DNA of 64,000 bases from Rhizobium oryziradicis (GTDB taxonomy: Bacteria > Pseudomonadota > Alphaproteobacteria > Rhizobiales > Rhizobiaceae): the NCBI RefSeq assembly GCF_001939045.1, contig NZ_MKIM01000024.1, forward strand, positions 268,933 to 332,932, written 5' to 3'. Every line of letters begins with the position of its first letter. The first letter of the stretch is position 1. Both the position numbers and the translations under genes were made by a program. Under the pieces are notes generated by a model that was not told where the DNA came from, searched no databases, and saw only the letters and a list, made by a program, of their open reading frames with translations. Shown here one piece after another: positions 1 to 9,171 of this stretch.

Positions 1-1
1 C

Positions 2-1930
2 AAAACCGAGGACGTGGCCAAACCTGCTTCCGCGCCTTTGGATCTGGACAGTATCGACACCTTCTCGGGGGCGTACCTGGCCGCACGCACCGCGAATTCT
101 GATCGGGATTTTGACAATGCCGTGCCGCTCTATGAAAAAGCGTTGCGCTTTCAACCGGCCGATCTGGAAATTCGCGAGAGCCTGATGCTGTCGCTGTTCA
201 TGGCTGGCCGCTTTGATGAGGGCGTGAAATATGCCTATGAGCTGCGCAAAGACAAAGCGGTTGAGCGTATCACCACCGTTGCCCGCGCCTTGAACGACAT
301 CAAGGACGGCAAATATAAGTCGGCCGAAAAGATTCTGGATTATAAAGGCCCCAACGATCTGGACCGTTTGACCAATTCGCTGCTTCAGGCATGGGCCAAA
401 GCCGGCGCTGGCCGCCCCAAACAGGCCATGGCTGATCTGGACAAGCTGAAAGGCCCAAGCTGGTACGGCATCTTCAAAAACTATAACGCAGGCGTCATGG
501 CCGCGATGGTGGGTGACACCCAGAAAGCCCGCACCTATCTCACCTCCGTCGTCACCGACCGCGAGGGTGGCTCCACAGCGCCAGACACATTCTTGCGCGC
601 CGTTATTGCCCTTGCCACGCTGGAAGCCAAGGATGGCAACAAGCAAAAGGCGCTGGATACCATTGCCGCCGGCGAAGCCTTGATCAACAATTACGCGCCC
701 TTCAAGGCGATGCGCGAAGCCATTGAAAAGGGCAATGTGCCAGCACCTTTGGTGACCAATGTGCAAGAAGGTGCCGCCTCCGTTCTGTTTTCGCTGGGTG
801 GCGCGCTGAACCGTCAGGGTGCACAGGACACGGTTGCGCTCTATCTGCAGCTGTCGCGGGCGCTGGCTCCGAAAAGCGCTGACATGCTGATCATGCTGGG
901 CAGCATTGCGGAAGGCAACAAGCAGACCGATCAGGCCATTGCGCTTTACAAGCAGGTGCCTGCCGATTCGCCGATGCTGCGCATCTCTGAAATGCAGCTG
1001 GGCATTGCATTGGCCGAAACCGGCAAGGTGGATGAGGCCAAGGCCCATTTGAAGTCGCTGATTGCCTCTGATCCTTCGGATATTCGTAGCTATCTGGCCT
1101 ATGGCAGTGTGCTGTCGGATTCCAAAGACTATAAAGAAATGGCCGCCAATTATGACAAGGCGGTCGAGGTTCTGGGGCCAAAGCCAGACAAAAACCAATG
1201 GCCAGTGTTTTTCCAGCGCGGCATTGCCTATGAGCGTTTGAAAGAATGGGACAAGGCAGAGCCAAACTTCAAAAAGGCGCTGGAACTCAACCCCAATCAG
1301 GCGCAGGTTCTCAACTATCTTGGCTATTCATGGGTTGACCGCAATACCAACCTGCAAGAAGGCCTTGAGATGATCAAAAAGGCCGTCGAGCTGAAACCCG
1401 ATGATGGCTATATCGTCGATTCGCTCGGCTGGGCTTACTTCCGTCTCGGACGCTTTGATGAGGCCGTGACCGAACTGGAGCGGGCGGTGCAGCTCAAGGC
1501 GGGTGATGCCACCATCAACGACCATCTGGGCGATGCCTATTGGCGCGTTGGCCGCAAACTGGAAGCCACATTCCAGTGGCGTCAGGCGCTGGCGTTTAAG
1601 GCCGATCCGGAATTGAACCTGACTGAAACCATTCAAAAAAAGCTGGAAAACGGCTTGCCAGACCTGCCACCCGGCCCGACAACGGCGGAAGCCAAGCCGA
1701 ACGTTGCGCCAGAGGCAGCACCTGAACCCGAGACAAAACCTTCGGCAGAGCCAACAAAGCCCTCAGAAACCGAGCCTGAAAAGACCCAACCTGCGACACC
1801 CGAGCCGAAGGCAAGCCCTGCCGAGAAACCGGCAGACGTAAAGCCACAGGACGTCAAGCCAACTGAGGAAAAGCCCGCACCGGCTGAGGCCCCCAAACCA
1901 GCGCCGGTTGAACCTGAGAAAAAATCCTAA
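2..1930 (+). CDS. Tetratricopeptide repeat protein (5' end outside window)
   Basis: The reading frame is open to the left edge of the window, so the true start is missing; a GTG at 14 is not convincing. About 640 residues are visible. Degenerate TPR units cover most of the protein and are clearest at roughly residues 395-535, where helical pairs carry the usual GxAY, EALELNP and LGWAY signatures. The last ~95 residues are a low-complexity tail rich in Pro, Glu and Lys. TPR solenoids are protein-protein scaffolds; no enzymatic motif is seen. A TPR gene directly upstream of ispE and moaB is, from memory, a common arrangement in Rhizobiaceae. The signal peptide or membrane anchor, if any, is off the window. 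Confidence 0.85.
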   Translation, partial: KTEDVAKPASAPLDLDSIDTFSGAYLAARTANSDRDFDNAVPLYEKALRFQPADLEIRESLMLSLFMAGRFDEGVKYAYELRKDKAVERITTVARALNDIKDGKYKSAEKILDYKGPNDLDRLTNSLLQAWAKAGAGRPKQAMADLDKLKGPSWYGIFKNYNAGVMAAMVGDTQKARTYLTSVVTDREGGSTAPDTFLRAVIALATLEAKDGNKQKALDTIAAGEALINNYAPFKAMREAIEKGNVPAPLVTNVQEGAASVLFSLGGALNRQGAQDTVALYLQLSRALAPKSADMLIMLGSIAEGNKQTDQAIALYKQVPADSPMLRISEMQLGIALAETGKVDEAKAHLKSLIASDPSDIRSYLAYGSVLSDSKDYKEMAANYDKAVEVLGPKPDKNQWPVFFQRGIAYERLKEWDKAEPNFKKALELNPNQAQVLNYLGYSWVDRNTNLQEGLEMIKKAVELKPDDGYIVDSLGWAYFRLGRFDEAVTELERAVQLKAGDATINDHLGDAYWRVGRKLEATFQWRQALAFKADPELNLTETIQKKLENGLPDLPPGPTTAEAKPNVAPEAAPEPETKPSAEPTKPSETEPEKTQPATPEPKASPAEKPADVKPQDVKPTEEKPAPAEAPKPAPVEPEKKS

Positions 1931-1937
1931 GGCACAT

Positions 1938-2040
1938 AGAGTTTGTCAAGGAAAAGTGGAATCCGGTTTTTCTGATCAGACAAACTCAAACAAAGGAATC
2001 GAGATTCTGTCTGGTTCAATCTGAACCTGACAGATTCGAG
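1938..2040 (+). repeat. Dispersed ~100-bp intergenic repeat, copy 1
   Basis: The stretch contains a GTTTGTC...GACAAAC inverted pair followed by a second dyad (GATTCTGTCTGGTTC / GAACCTGACAGATTC-like). A near-identical element lies in the opposite orientation at 24132-24234, and part of it recurs at 30272-30326 and 34570-34598. It fills the gap between the TPR gene and ispE. It is probably a palindromic repeat of the type scattered through Rhizobiaceae genomes; a transcribed copy would fold into two hairpins. Confidence 0.8.
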
Positions 2041-2057
2041 CCAATCGGTGATGCCTT

Positions 2058-2939
2058 ATGCGTGAATATCGTGAAAACGCACCCGCCAAGATTAATCTTG
2101 CGCTGCATGTGACCGGACGTCGAGAAGATGGCTATCATCTTCTCGACACTCTGGTGACATTTGCAGACCGAGGCGATGTGATTACGGTGCGCGAGGCGGA
2201 TCAGGATGCATTATCGCTCTCTGGTCCCTTTTCACATCTGCTGGAAGCCGAGGCGCTGCCCAACAACCTTGTGCTCAAGGCCCGCGATGGTCTTCGCCAA
2301 ACGCTGGCGACAAAGGGCATTTCCACGCGTCCCGTGGCCATCCACCTTGAGAAAAACCTACCCATTGCCTCAGGCATCGGCGGCGGCTCGGCCGATGCAG
2401 CGGCCACACTCCGCGCGCTGATAAAACTTTGGCATGTGGATCTCAATGCCTGTGATCTGCAGGCCATTGCCCTGAGGCTTGGCGCAGATGTGCCCATGTG
2501 CCTGCACAGCAGACCGCTTCGCGCCACCGGCATTGGCGATGCGGTTTTGCCGCTGCCAACACTGCCGCGCTTTGGCATCATACTGGGTAATCCGCTGAAG
2601 ACGGTTTCCACCCCATCGATCTTCAAGGCCCTGACCCGGCGTGATTATCCGGCCATTGGCATGCTTCCGCTTACCTCAAACCAGAGCGATTGGTTAAAGG
2701 CTATTTCCGACATGCGCAACGATCTTGAACCCGTGGCGCGCCAACTCTGCCCGGAGATTGCCACCCTCACCCAGCTTATTTCTGACACGGGTGCAGAGCT
2801 AACGCGCATGTCCGGCTCGGGTGCAACATGTTTTGGTCTTTACCAAACCCTCGAAAAGGCGGAAAAGGCAGTAAAGACCCTTCAGGCCATCAAACCTGAC
2901 TGGTATTTCCAAGCCGCCAATTCGGTTTCAGAGGTGTGA
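2058..2939 (+). CDS. ispE: 4-diphosphocytidyl-2-C-methyl-D-erythritol kinase
   Basis: This is the GHMP-kinase step of the non-mevalonate (MEP) isoprenoid pathway: ATP-dependent phosphorylation of CDP-methylerythritol in the cytoplasm. The 293 residues fit the family. Visible motifs are PAKINL near residues 9-14, the glycine-rich ATP loop PIASGIGGGSADAAA at 102-116, LGADVP around 141-146 with the expected Asp, and the C-terminal MSGSGATCFG motif 3 near residue 250. ATG at 2058 is the natural start, because the conserved N-terminus begins a few residues later. moaB follows after a single base, so the two are probably cotranscribed. Confidence 0.96.
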   Translation: MREYRENAPAKINLALHVTGRREDGYHLLDTLVTFADRGDVITVREADQDALSLSGPFSHLLEAEALPNNLVLKARDGLRQTLATKGISTRPVAIHLEKNLPIASGIGGGSADAAATLRALIKLWHVDLNACDLQAIALRLGADVPMCLHSRPLRATGIGDAVLPLPTLPRFGIILGNPLKTVSTPSIFKALTRRDYPAIGMLPLTSNQSDWLKAISDMRNDLEPVARQLCPEIATLTQLISDTGAELTRMSGSGATCFGLYQTLEKAEKAVKTLQAIKPDWYFQAANSVSEV

Positions 2940-2940
2940 C

Positions 2941-3489
2941 ATGTCAGAACTGAATGATTCACGAGAATTTATTGCCCTCGGCATTGCCGTTCTCACCGTG
3001 TCGGACAGCCGCTCGCTGGCCGATGACCGCTCAGGTGACGTGCTGGAAGGCCGCATTAAAGCTGCGGGTCATACGCTGATCGACCGCGCGATCATTCCCG
3101 ATGATGCCGATCGGATTGTCAATCAGGTGCGGGCGTGGACGCTGGCAGACAGCGTCGATGTGGTGATCACCACCGGAGGCACCGGCTTCACGGGCCGCGA
3201 CGTGACCCCGGATGCGCTGGAACCCCTCTTTCAAAAACGCATGGATGGCTTTTCAGCGGTTTTCCATCGCATTTCCTTCGATAAAATCGGCACATCCACC
3301 ATCCAGTCGCGCGCAACCGCAGGCCTTGCCAACAACACCTTCATTTTTGTGCTGCCGGGTTCGCCCGGAGCCTGCAAAGATGCATGGGATGGTATTTTGC
3401 AATACCAGCTGGATTATCGTCACAAGCCCTGCAACTTCGTGGAAATCATGCCACGGCTTGATGAACACTTGCGCCGCAAAAACGGATAG
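2941..3489 (+). CDS. moaB: Molybdenum cofactor biosynthesis protein B
   Basis: MoaB belongs to the MoaB/Mog molybdopterin-binding family, which adenylylates or otherwise handles molybdopterin before metal insertion. The 182-residue protein has the family signature TTGGTGFTGRDVTP at residues 77-90 and the later LPGSPGACKDAW segment. The gene begins one base after the ispE stop, so translation is likely coupled, although the two pathways are unrelated; this looks like operon convenience. Confidence 0.95.
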   Translation: MSELNDSREFIALGIAVLTVSDSRSLADDRSGDVLEGRIKAAGHTLIDRAIIPDDADRIVNQVRAWTLADSVDVVITTGGTGFTGRDVTPDALEPLFQKRMDGFSAVFHRISFDKIGTSTIQSRATAGLANNTFIFVLPGSPGACKDAWDGILQYQLDYRHKPCNFVEIMPRLDEHLRRKNG

Positions 3490-3524
3490 AGCGCAGCGCT
3501 TCTTAATCCAACATATGCCAAGCT

Positions 3525-4052
3525 TTAAGCCCGTGGGCGCGCCGGTCTCGCCGCCCATGCGGGCACCATCTCGCTGGACAGAGCCTGGCCTTTCAGACCC
3601 GCTACGAGATCTGTCAGCTTCATGCCATTTTTGGCAATCGCCAGCGCTTGCGCCTTTGGCAACAGAAATCCGCGCTCAAGCAGCGGTGGTCTTCGGGCCA
3701 CTCTCTTCAAGAATGATTGCCGATGAGCGCGCGACGGTGAAAACCGCGCAGGCGTGCTGTTTAAAGAGACATATTCGGCAATTTCATCAATCCAGCCCTG
3801 GCTTGGCCTCGCTCCCGGCTCAACCAGCAGCAACCACTCCCCACGGGCGGCAGTCAGCACGTCGCGCAGATCCCACGTGGTGTGATAGCGGCAGCCAGCG
3901 GCATCGGCTATTTTGGAAATGCCATCGTGAGAGCCGTTATCGAGCACCACGACATCAGACACAATTCCTTCGACGGCTCCCGCAACAAGGGCCGACAAGG
4001 TCTGCGCCAATTCGCTTTCCTGATCGAAACATTCAATGATAACTGTTAACAT
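3525..4052 (-). CDS. Small family-2-type glycosyltransferase
   Basis: The 175-residue product starts MLTVIIECFDQESEL, the opening strand of a GT-A fold. VVVLDNGSHDG near residues 33-43 matches the nucleotide-sugar-binding strand of family 2 glycosyltransferases, and EWLLLVEPGARPSQGW takes the DxD region, here with Glu-Pro-Gly instead of a clear DxD. The protein is much shorter than typical GT2 enzymes, lacks most of the acceptor domain and ends in an Ala/Arg-rich tail. ATG at 4052 is preferred to the longer frame opening at 4112, because the conserved fold begins there. It converges on moaB with 35 bases between. Donor and acceptor are unknown, and catalysis is doubtful without a DxD. Confidence 0.75.
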   Translation of the reverse strand: MLTVIIECFDQESELAQTLSALVAGAVEGIVSDVVVLDNGSHDGISKIADAAGCRYHTTWDLRDVLTAARGEWLLLVEPGARPSQGWIDEIAEYVSLNSTPARFSPSRAHRQSFLKRVARRPPLLERGFLLPKAQALAIAKNGMKLTDLVAGLKGQALSSEMVPAWAARPARPRA

Positions 4053-4239
4053 TGACAGGTCATATCGCATTGCACCCAAGTTTTCCAGCACGCACCACAT
4101 GCTGATGTTCAAATTTCATTGAATACGCCAGCACCACGCCGCACAAGAGCGCACGTGATTTTTGTTCTTGCATTGTTCTCATTTTCACGCTAAATCTCTT
4201 GATACATGAAAAGGCCGCTTGGCCTGTCAGGAGTTCACA

Positions 4240-5397
4240 ATGACCGTTTTGTCTGATGTCAGGCAGGCTGCCTTTCAGCCTGCCAATACGGCAGATATTG
4301 CCGATGCACTGATGGCCGCCTCTGGCCTTCGGGTTGATGGTGAACGCAGGCGTGGCCGCGGCGCGAGCATGAACCCGACGGGACGCTTTGAGCGGCTGGA
4401 GCGCGAAAGCGTTGACGACGGCTGGAACAATCTGGAAGATCTGGCACCCTTCCGAACCGAAACGCAGGTCGAGCGCCCAAAAACCGTCATTAGCCGCAAT
4501 GATTCACCGGACCTTCCGTTTGATCGCTCGGTCAATCCCTATCGTGGCTGCGAACATGGCTGCATCTATTGCTATGCGCGGCCAACGCACAGCTATATGG
4601 GCCTCTCCGCCGGGCTGGATTTTGAAGCAAAGCTGTTTGCCAAACCCGATGCGCCAAAACTTCTGGCCCGCGAACTGTCCAAGCCCGGTTACAAGCCGCG
4701 CACGCTTGCCATTGGCACCAATACGGATCCCTATCAGCCGATTGAAAAAGAATGGCGGATCATGCGGCAATTGCTGGAAGTGTTGATGGAGGCCAACCAC
4801 CCTGTTGCCATCATCACCAAATCCGCGCTGGTGCTGCGTGACATCGATATTCTGGCACCAATGGCCGAAAAGGGACTGGCCAAGGTGAGCTTGTCCGTCA
4901 CAACACTGGATCGCAAACTGGCGCGAACAATGGAGCCACGGGCGGCCACGCCAACCAAACGGTTGGAGGCAATCCGGGGTTTGAGAGAGGCAGGTATTCC
5001 CACCAGCGTTCTCGTCTCGCCCTTGATCCCAGCACTCAATGACCATGAACTGGAACGGATTTTGGACGCGGCCCAAGCAGCAGGTGCTACCGAGGCCAGC
5101 TATATCCTGCTGCGCCTGCCGCTGGAGGTCAGTCCGCTGTTTCGCGATTGGTTGCTTCAGCATTATCCAGATCGCTACCGTCATGTGATGTCACTGGTGC
5201 GCTCCATGCGCGATGGCAAGGATTATGATGCGGATTTCAGCCGGCGCATGAAAGGCACAGGCCCCTACGCCTGGCAGATCAACCGCCGGTTCGAGATGGC
5301 CACCAAGCGCCTTGGCCTGGGACGACGCAGCATGCAATTGCGTGACGATCTGTTTGTGCCGCCGCACGGCAATGGCGTGCAGCTTTCGCTGCTGTAG
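4240..5397 (+). CDS. PA0069-type radical SAM protein (SplB-like)
   Basis: A radical SAM enzyme of 385 residues. The cluster-binding motif is CEHGCIYCYARPTHSYMG (CxxxCxxC) about a third of the way in, preceded by the typical NPYRGCEHG sequence. The start is set at the ATG at 4240, preceded by a CAGGAG Shine-Dalgarno 7 bases away; an in-frame TTG at 4219 is less likely. The family is related to spore photoproduct lyase, but the substrate in non-sporulating bacteria is not established. It lies upstream of rnhB on the same strand, with a 305-base gap. Confidence 0.9.
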   Translation: MTVLSDVRQAAFQPANTADIADALMAASGLRVDGERRRGRGASMNPTGRFERLERESVDDGWNNLEDLAPFRTETQVERPKTVISRNDSPDLPFDRSVNPYRGCEHGCIYCYARPTHSYMGLSAGLDFEAKLFAKPDAPKLLARELSKPGYKPRTLAIGTNTDPYQPIEKEWRIMRQLLEVLMEANHPVAIITKSALVLRDIDILAPMAEKGLAKVSLSVTTLDRKLARTMEPRAATPTKRLEAIRGLREAGIPTSVLVSPLIPALNDHELERILDAAQAAGATEASYILLRLPLEVSPLFRDWLLQHYPDRYRHVMSLVRSMRDGKDYDADFSRRMKGTGPYAWQINRRFEMATKRLGLGRRSMQLRDDLFVPPHGNGVQLSLL

Positions 5398-5702
5398 GCT
5401 TTTGCCTGTTTCTATTTCAAACTTCACGGGGCCGCCTCGCCGCATAAGGCAGCCTCTTGAAAGGACCGGTGCATCCGCCGCTGCAAACCGGTCTGCTCCT
5501 GCCCTGTTGGTGATTGTGTTGCAAAGGTTCCCCTGCCCTGCACTCTTTCCCAACAGGCGGGATGCCACGACGTCCTTATATCGTAACATTCCCAAGATAG
5601 GCTCATGCCGTCCTGCAAGTATGATGCGCGCAACGCACGACAACGGCAGACTTACCGGATAACAGACTTGCGGGATAAGGGTCGATATGCGAGGTCTTGC
5701 GC
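5398..5702. other. Gene-free interval between radical SAM gene and rnhB
   Basis: No convincing coding frame, tRNA or strong hairpin was found in these ~305 bases. Reading frames here have no conserved features and no ribosome binding sites. A GAGG at about 5691-5694 serves the rnhB start. Confidence 0.5.
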
Positions 5703-6356
5703 ATGCCAAAACACATCTCGCCTGATCATCCTGATTTTTTTATTGTGCCTGAATCTGGGCCAGATTTTTCGCTGGAGACACTGGCGCAAAAGCGCGGTCT
5801 TTGGCCTGTTGCCGGTACGGACGAGGCCGGTCGCGGGCCGCTTGCAGGCCCCGTAGTTGCAGCCGCCGTCATTCTTGATTGCAATGCCATCCCGGTGGGC
5901 CTGAATGATTCGAAAAAGCTCAGCGCCCGTCGTCGCGAAGCATTGTATGAGGAAATTCTAGCGACAGCGACCGTATCCATCGCCTCATCGGGTCCCAATC
6001 ACATTGACCGGCGCGACATCCGCAAAGCCAGTCTGGATGCCATGCGCCGTGCCGTGGCAGGCCTGACGCTCGCTCCCGCCCATGTATTGTGTGACGGCCG
6101 TGATGTGCCTCCGGGATTGATCTGCGGTGGCTCTGCCGTGATCGAAGGCGATGCGCGCTCCCTTTCCATCGCTGCCGCATCCATTATTGCGAAAGTCATG
6201 CGCGACCGCATGATGGAACGAGCCGCGAAAATCTATCCGGCCTATGGTTTCGACGCCCATGCTGGCTATGGCACCAAGGCCCATATCCAGGCCATCAGCG
6301 ACAATGGCCCCTGCATCCTCCATCGCATGAGCTTTCGTCCTCTGCGCCAGGAATAG
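5703..6356 (+). CDS. rnhB: Ribonuclease HII
   Basis: RNase HII cuts the RNA strand of RNA-DNA hybrids and removes single ribonucleotides from DNA. The 217-residue product has the signature [19 protein letters not shown] near residues 37-55 (first catalytic Asp-Glu pair), LNDSKKLS, and the C-terminal [14 protein letters not shown] motif of the family. The ATG at 5703 is chosen; an in-frame TTG at 5697 lies two codons upstream. In many Rhizobiaceae the next gene is the ccrM DNA methyltransferase. Here it is acdS on the opposite strand. Confidence 0.95.
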   Translation: MPKHISPDHPDFFIVPESGPDFSLETLAQKRGLWPVAGTDEAGRGPLAGPVVAAAVILDCNAIPVGLNDSKKLSARRREALYEEILATATVSIASSGPNHIDRRDIRKASLDAMRRAVAGLTLAPAHVLCDGRDVPPGLICGGSAVIEGDARSLSIAAASIIAKVMRDRMMERAAKIYPAYGFDAHAGYGTKAHIQAISDNGPCILHRMSFRPLRQE

Positions 6357-6383
6357 CCCGACGCTACAGACAAATGACACCTA

Positions 6384-6418
6384 TCGCCGTGCGATTCTCA
6401 AACGCGCGGCGATTTCTC
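6384..6418 (+). terminator. Probable rnhB terminator
   Basis: A 10-bp stem with one G-T pair (TCGCCGTGCG / CGCGCGGCGA) and a 9-base loop is followed by a TTTCTCTTT tract. It lies 28 bases after rnhB and before the convergent acdS. Confidence 0.5.
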
Positions 6419-6462
6419 TTTCTATCCCATCATTGCGCAGGGAACCGAGCCCGGCTTATGGT

Positions 6463-7476
6463 CTAGCCATTGCGAAACGCGTAGCCATAACCATTCAGCG
6501 CCGGTGCGCCGCCGAGATGCGCATACAAGACTTTTGATCCTTCCGGGAAATATCCTTTTTTGACCAAATCAATCATGCCCTGCATTGATTTGCCCTCATA
6601 AACCGGATCGGTGATCATGCCTTCGAGGCGACCGACCAGACGGATCGCATCTTTGGTCTCTTCAGATGGAACCCCGTAAACAGGATAGGCATAATCCTCG
6701 ATCAACACCACATCACCGGAAGTGATCTCCCGTCCCAGCTTCACCAGATCCGCAGTTCGTTTGGCAATCGCAAGAACCTGCTCTCTCGTCTGTTGCGGCG
6801 TAAACGACGCATCAATGCCAATCACCCGGTTCGCACGACCATCCTTGGCGAAGCCCACCGTCATGCCGGCGTGGGTCGATCCTGTGACGGTGCAAACCAC
6901 GATATAGTCAAACTTGAAGCCCAGCTCTTCTTCTTGCGCCCGCACCTCTTCCGCAAATCCGACATAACCCAGCCCGCCATAGGGATGCACCGATGCTCCG
7001 GCCGGGATGGCATAGGGCTTGCCGCCATTGGCTTTCACCTCTTCAATGGCATCTTCCCAACTCTTGCGAATGCCAATGTCAAAACCGTCGTCAACCAGAC
7101 GCACATCGGCGCCCATAATGCGCGACAGCATGATATTGCCGACGCGGTCATACACAGCATCTTCATGCGGAACCCAGGCTTCCTGCACCAATCGGCACTT
7201 GAAACCGATCTTGGCAGCCACGGCGGCAATCATTCGGGTGTGGTTGGATTGCACGCCGCCAATGGAGACCAGCGTATCGGCACCCGAGGCGATAGCGTCT
7301 GGAATGATGTATTCCAGCTTGCGCAATTTATTGCCACCAAACGCCAGACCCGAATTGCAGTCGTCGCGTTTGGCATAGAGCTGCACTTTGCCACCAAGAT
7401 GCGCACTCAGTCTTTCCAGCTTTTCAATATGCGTTGGACCGAACGTGAGGGGATAGCGTTCAAAAGCGTCAAGCAT
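6463..7476 (-). CDS. acdS: 1-aminocyclopropane-1-carboxylate (ACC) deaminase
   Basis: AcdS is a PLP enzyme that opens ACC, the plant ethylene precursor, to 2-oxobutyrate and ammonia, so bacteria that carry it can lower plant ethylene. The 337-residue protein keeps the PLP lysine in [10 protein letters not shown] (Lys50). It also has Tyr293-Glu294 in DPVYEGK and Leu321 in AHLGG, matching the Tyr294/Glu295/Leu322 set that separates true ACC deaminases from D-cysteine desulfhydrase relatives. The regulator acdR is divergent, 139 bases away. This supports a plant-associated lifestyle, although acdS also occurs in soil bacteria. Confidence 0.95.
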   Translation of the reverse strand: MLDAFERYPLTFGPTHIEKLERLSAHLGGKVQLYAKRDDCNSGLAFGGNKLRKLEYIIPDAIASGADTLVSIGGVQSNHTRMIAAVAAKIGFKCRLVQEAWVPHEDAVYDRVGNIMLSRIMGADVRLVDDGFDIGIRKSWEDAIEEVKANGGKPYAIPAGASVHPYGGLGYVGFAEEVRAQEEELGFKFDYIVVCTVTGSTHAGMTVGFAKDGRANRVIGIDASFTPQQTREQVLAIAKRTADLVKLGREITSGDVVLIEDYAYPVYGVPSEETKDAIRLVGRLEGMITDPVYEGKSMQGMIDLVKKGYFPEGSKVLYAHLGGAPALNGYGYAFRNG

Positions 7477-7615
7477 CGGACATCCTTTCGTTTGAAGATA
7501 CCAAACGCTAGACTTTTTTCAATGAAAGGTGCTTTCTAATTTTGACTGCCTATTATCTAGGATAAACCATCAACTTTCGATTTTAATAATTAATCGTCCG
7601 ATTTGGATATAACTT
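7477..7615. promoter_or_regulatory. acdS-acdR divergent control region
   Basis: The 139 bases are clearly A/T-rich compared with the flanks. They hold an AT-rich dyad at 7578-7596 (CGATT...AATCG around a TTAATAATTAA core), the style of site bound by Lrp/AsnC regulators. In studied Pseudomonas and rhizobial loci, AcdR acts from such a divergent region. Exact promoter elements could not be assigned with confidence. Confidence 0.55.
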
Positions 7616-8095
7616 ATGAACGATTCTTCCACACTCGAACCGCTGGACCGTATTGATCTCAAGATCATGCGGCGGCTGCAAAAAAATGGCCGCCTGAGCA
7701 ACACTGAGTTGGCAGAACAAGTCTCCATCAGTGCGGCCACCTGCCACCGCCGCACACAGCGCCTGTTCAGAGACGGTTATCTCAGTGGGGTCCGCGCCAT
7801 GGTCGCTCCCACCAAAGTCGACCGTGGCGCGCTGGTGATGGTCGGCGTTGTGCTTGATCGCTCAACACCTGAAAGCTTCGCAGATTTCGAAGCTGCCGCT
7901 GCGAAATTAAGCTTTGTGCTCGACTGCCATCTTGTCGCGGGTGATTTCGACTATTTTCTAAAAATTCGCGTCCGCGACATGGCCGATTTCAACCGCATTC
8001 ACGGCAGCCAATTGATAGCCCTGCCCGGTGTGCGCCAAACACGCACCTTTTTTGTGATGAAAGAAGTGGTCGACAACCGACCATTGGAGTTTTAA
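7616..8095 (+). CDS. acdR: Lrp/AsnC-type regulator of ACC deaminase
   Basis: A 159-residue Lrp/AsnC-family protein. An N-terminal winged HTH (LDRIDLKIMRRLQKNGRLSN, about residues 9-28, followed by ISAATCHRRTQRL) precedes a C-terminal RAM ligand-sensing domain (FVLDCHLVAGDFDYFLKIR). The pairing with a divergent acdS is the textbook arrangement for AcdR, which activates acdS when ACC is present. The ATG at 7616 fits the family length. Confidence 0.92.
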   Translation: MNDSSTLEPLDRIDLKIMRRLQKNGRLSNTELAEQVSISAATCHRRTQRLFRDGYLSGVRAMVAPTKVDRGALVMVGVVLDRSTPESFADFEAAAAKLSFVLDCHLVAGDFDYFLKIRVRDMADFNRIHGSQLIALPGVRQTRTFFVMKEVVDNRPLEF

Positions 8096-8128
8096 ATCAA
8101 CCACCATCGCCGCGACTGCAGCGCTAAG

Positions 8129-8222
8129 GCATAATTCCTTAAATCGGAATCAATTGAGGGAATTATGCAGCATATTAAAAGTGTTACAGCGCCGTGCGCC
8201 ATATATGGGCACGGCGCTGTAG
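8129..8222 (+). repeat. Composite palindromic repeat (AATTATGC dyad plus CCATATATGG dyad)
   Basis: The first part, 8129-8168, is a perfect 10-bp dyad (GCATAATTCC / GGAATTATGC). The second, 8185-8221, is a long near-perfect palindrome centred on CCATATATGG with TACAGCGCCGTGC arms. The second element recurs inverted at 32651-32708 and with different arms at 37119-37166. A transcript from acdR would fold strongly here, so it may also act as terminator. I believe this belongs to a known class of dispersed Rhizobiaceae palindromes. Confidence 0.75.
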
Positions 8223-8236
8223 GGCCGTCCCGTCAA

Positions 8237-8950
8237 TTAAACAACGTTTTGGAACTGGGCCTCGCCATTGTGCAAAAAGCACGCTTTTGCGAACAAGCCT
8301 AGATCGACCAGATTGGGCAGCCGAACATCGCCGATATCGGGCAAGCGTTTGCTATCAGAATCAAATGACCGATCAATCTGCGAGATGAAGCCAATCGCCA
8401 CACCACGTGTCTGAGCGAACGCCGACAACGCCTGAACCTGTTCCGCTACGCAAGGCTTGCTGCGCTGTTGGTCGAGAATCTGAAGATAGTCTATCACTGC
8501 GACCGTTCCACGCTTTGCGTCCGAAAGATAGCGCATGATATAATCCGCACTGATCTCATCGGATGTTACAATTTCCACTCTGTCACCTTCAATATCATGA
8601 TCGATAATCAGCGACTGTATGTGCCGTCTCGCCTGCTGCTCCGTAAAGTCTAGCGTGAAAAACACCGCTCTCCTGTCATCTCGCACGGCGTCGAGCAGAA
8701 GTTGCAGGCCGAGCTTGGTCTTGCCATGGCCGGGGCGACCAGCCATCAACAGCAAGTCGCCATCATCCAATCGGGCCAGTATGGTCGCCGACAAAGGCCT
8801 TGCCGCTATGTGAGACGACAGCAAGCTCCATTGAGTAAAACCCTCCGCGCGTGCGATTTGATCGAGCGCGTCATGCAAAGCAATATTGTTATGACGCGCC
8901 ATCAGCTTCGCACGTCGTTTAAGTTGGAAAATGGGGGCCGAAAGTTTCAT
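8237..8950 (-). CDS. DnaB-like RecA-fold ATPase
   Basis: The 237-residue protein has a Walker A (GRPGHGKTKLGLQLL, around residues 71-85) and a Walker B-like AVIDYLQILDQQ, the arrangement of the C-terminal DnaB helicase domain. There is no DnaB N-terminal primase-binding domain; instead ~50 residues (KLMARHNNIALHDALDQIA) resemble the helical domain annotated as glyoxalase-related in other proteins. It is half the length of a replicative helicase and lies alone between acdR and the ATP synthase operon, so it is unlikely to be the replicative DnaB. The role is unknown. Confidence 0.7.
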   Translation of the reverse strand: MKLSAPIFQLKRRAKLMARHNNIALHDALDQIARAEGFTQWSLLSSHIAARPLSATILARLDDGDLLLMAGRPGHGKTKLGLQLLLDAVRDDRRAVFFTLDFTEQQARRHIQSLIIDHDIEGDRVEIVTSDEISADYIMRYLSDAKRGTVAVIDYLQILDQQRSKPCVAEQVQALSAFAQTRGVAIGFISQIDRSFDSDSKRLPDIGDVRLPNLVDLGLFAKACFLHNGEAQFQNVV

Positions 8951-9124
8951 CCTAAACCTCTATTGCGAGCGAAAAACGCAACCCCTCCTGATGCGATGCT
9001 CGAACAGACGGTTCGACAAGGATGAAATACCCCATATGTGTCATACTTCCCCGAATGGAGGGAGGAGGCGCGGGTCAAGCCTATGCGTTGGAAATTAATC
9101 GAGCCGATGAGTCGCAGCAAGCAC

Positions 9125-9153
9125 AAAAAAGCCGGGCTGGACCCGGCTTTTTT
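9125..9153 (-). terminator. Terminator of the F0 ATP synthase operon
   Basis: A perfect 12-bp stem (GCCGGG core flanked by A6/T6) with a CTGGA loop starts 19 bases after atpF. The T tract is present on both strands, so it may work in both directions. Confidence 0.9.
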
Positions 9154-9171
9154 TATTCATCGTTGTGAATA

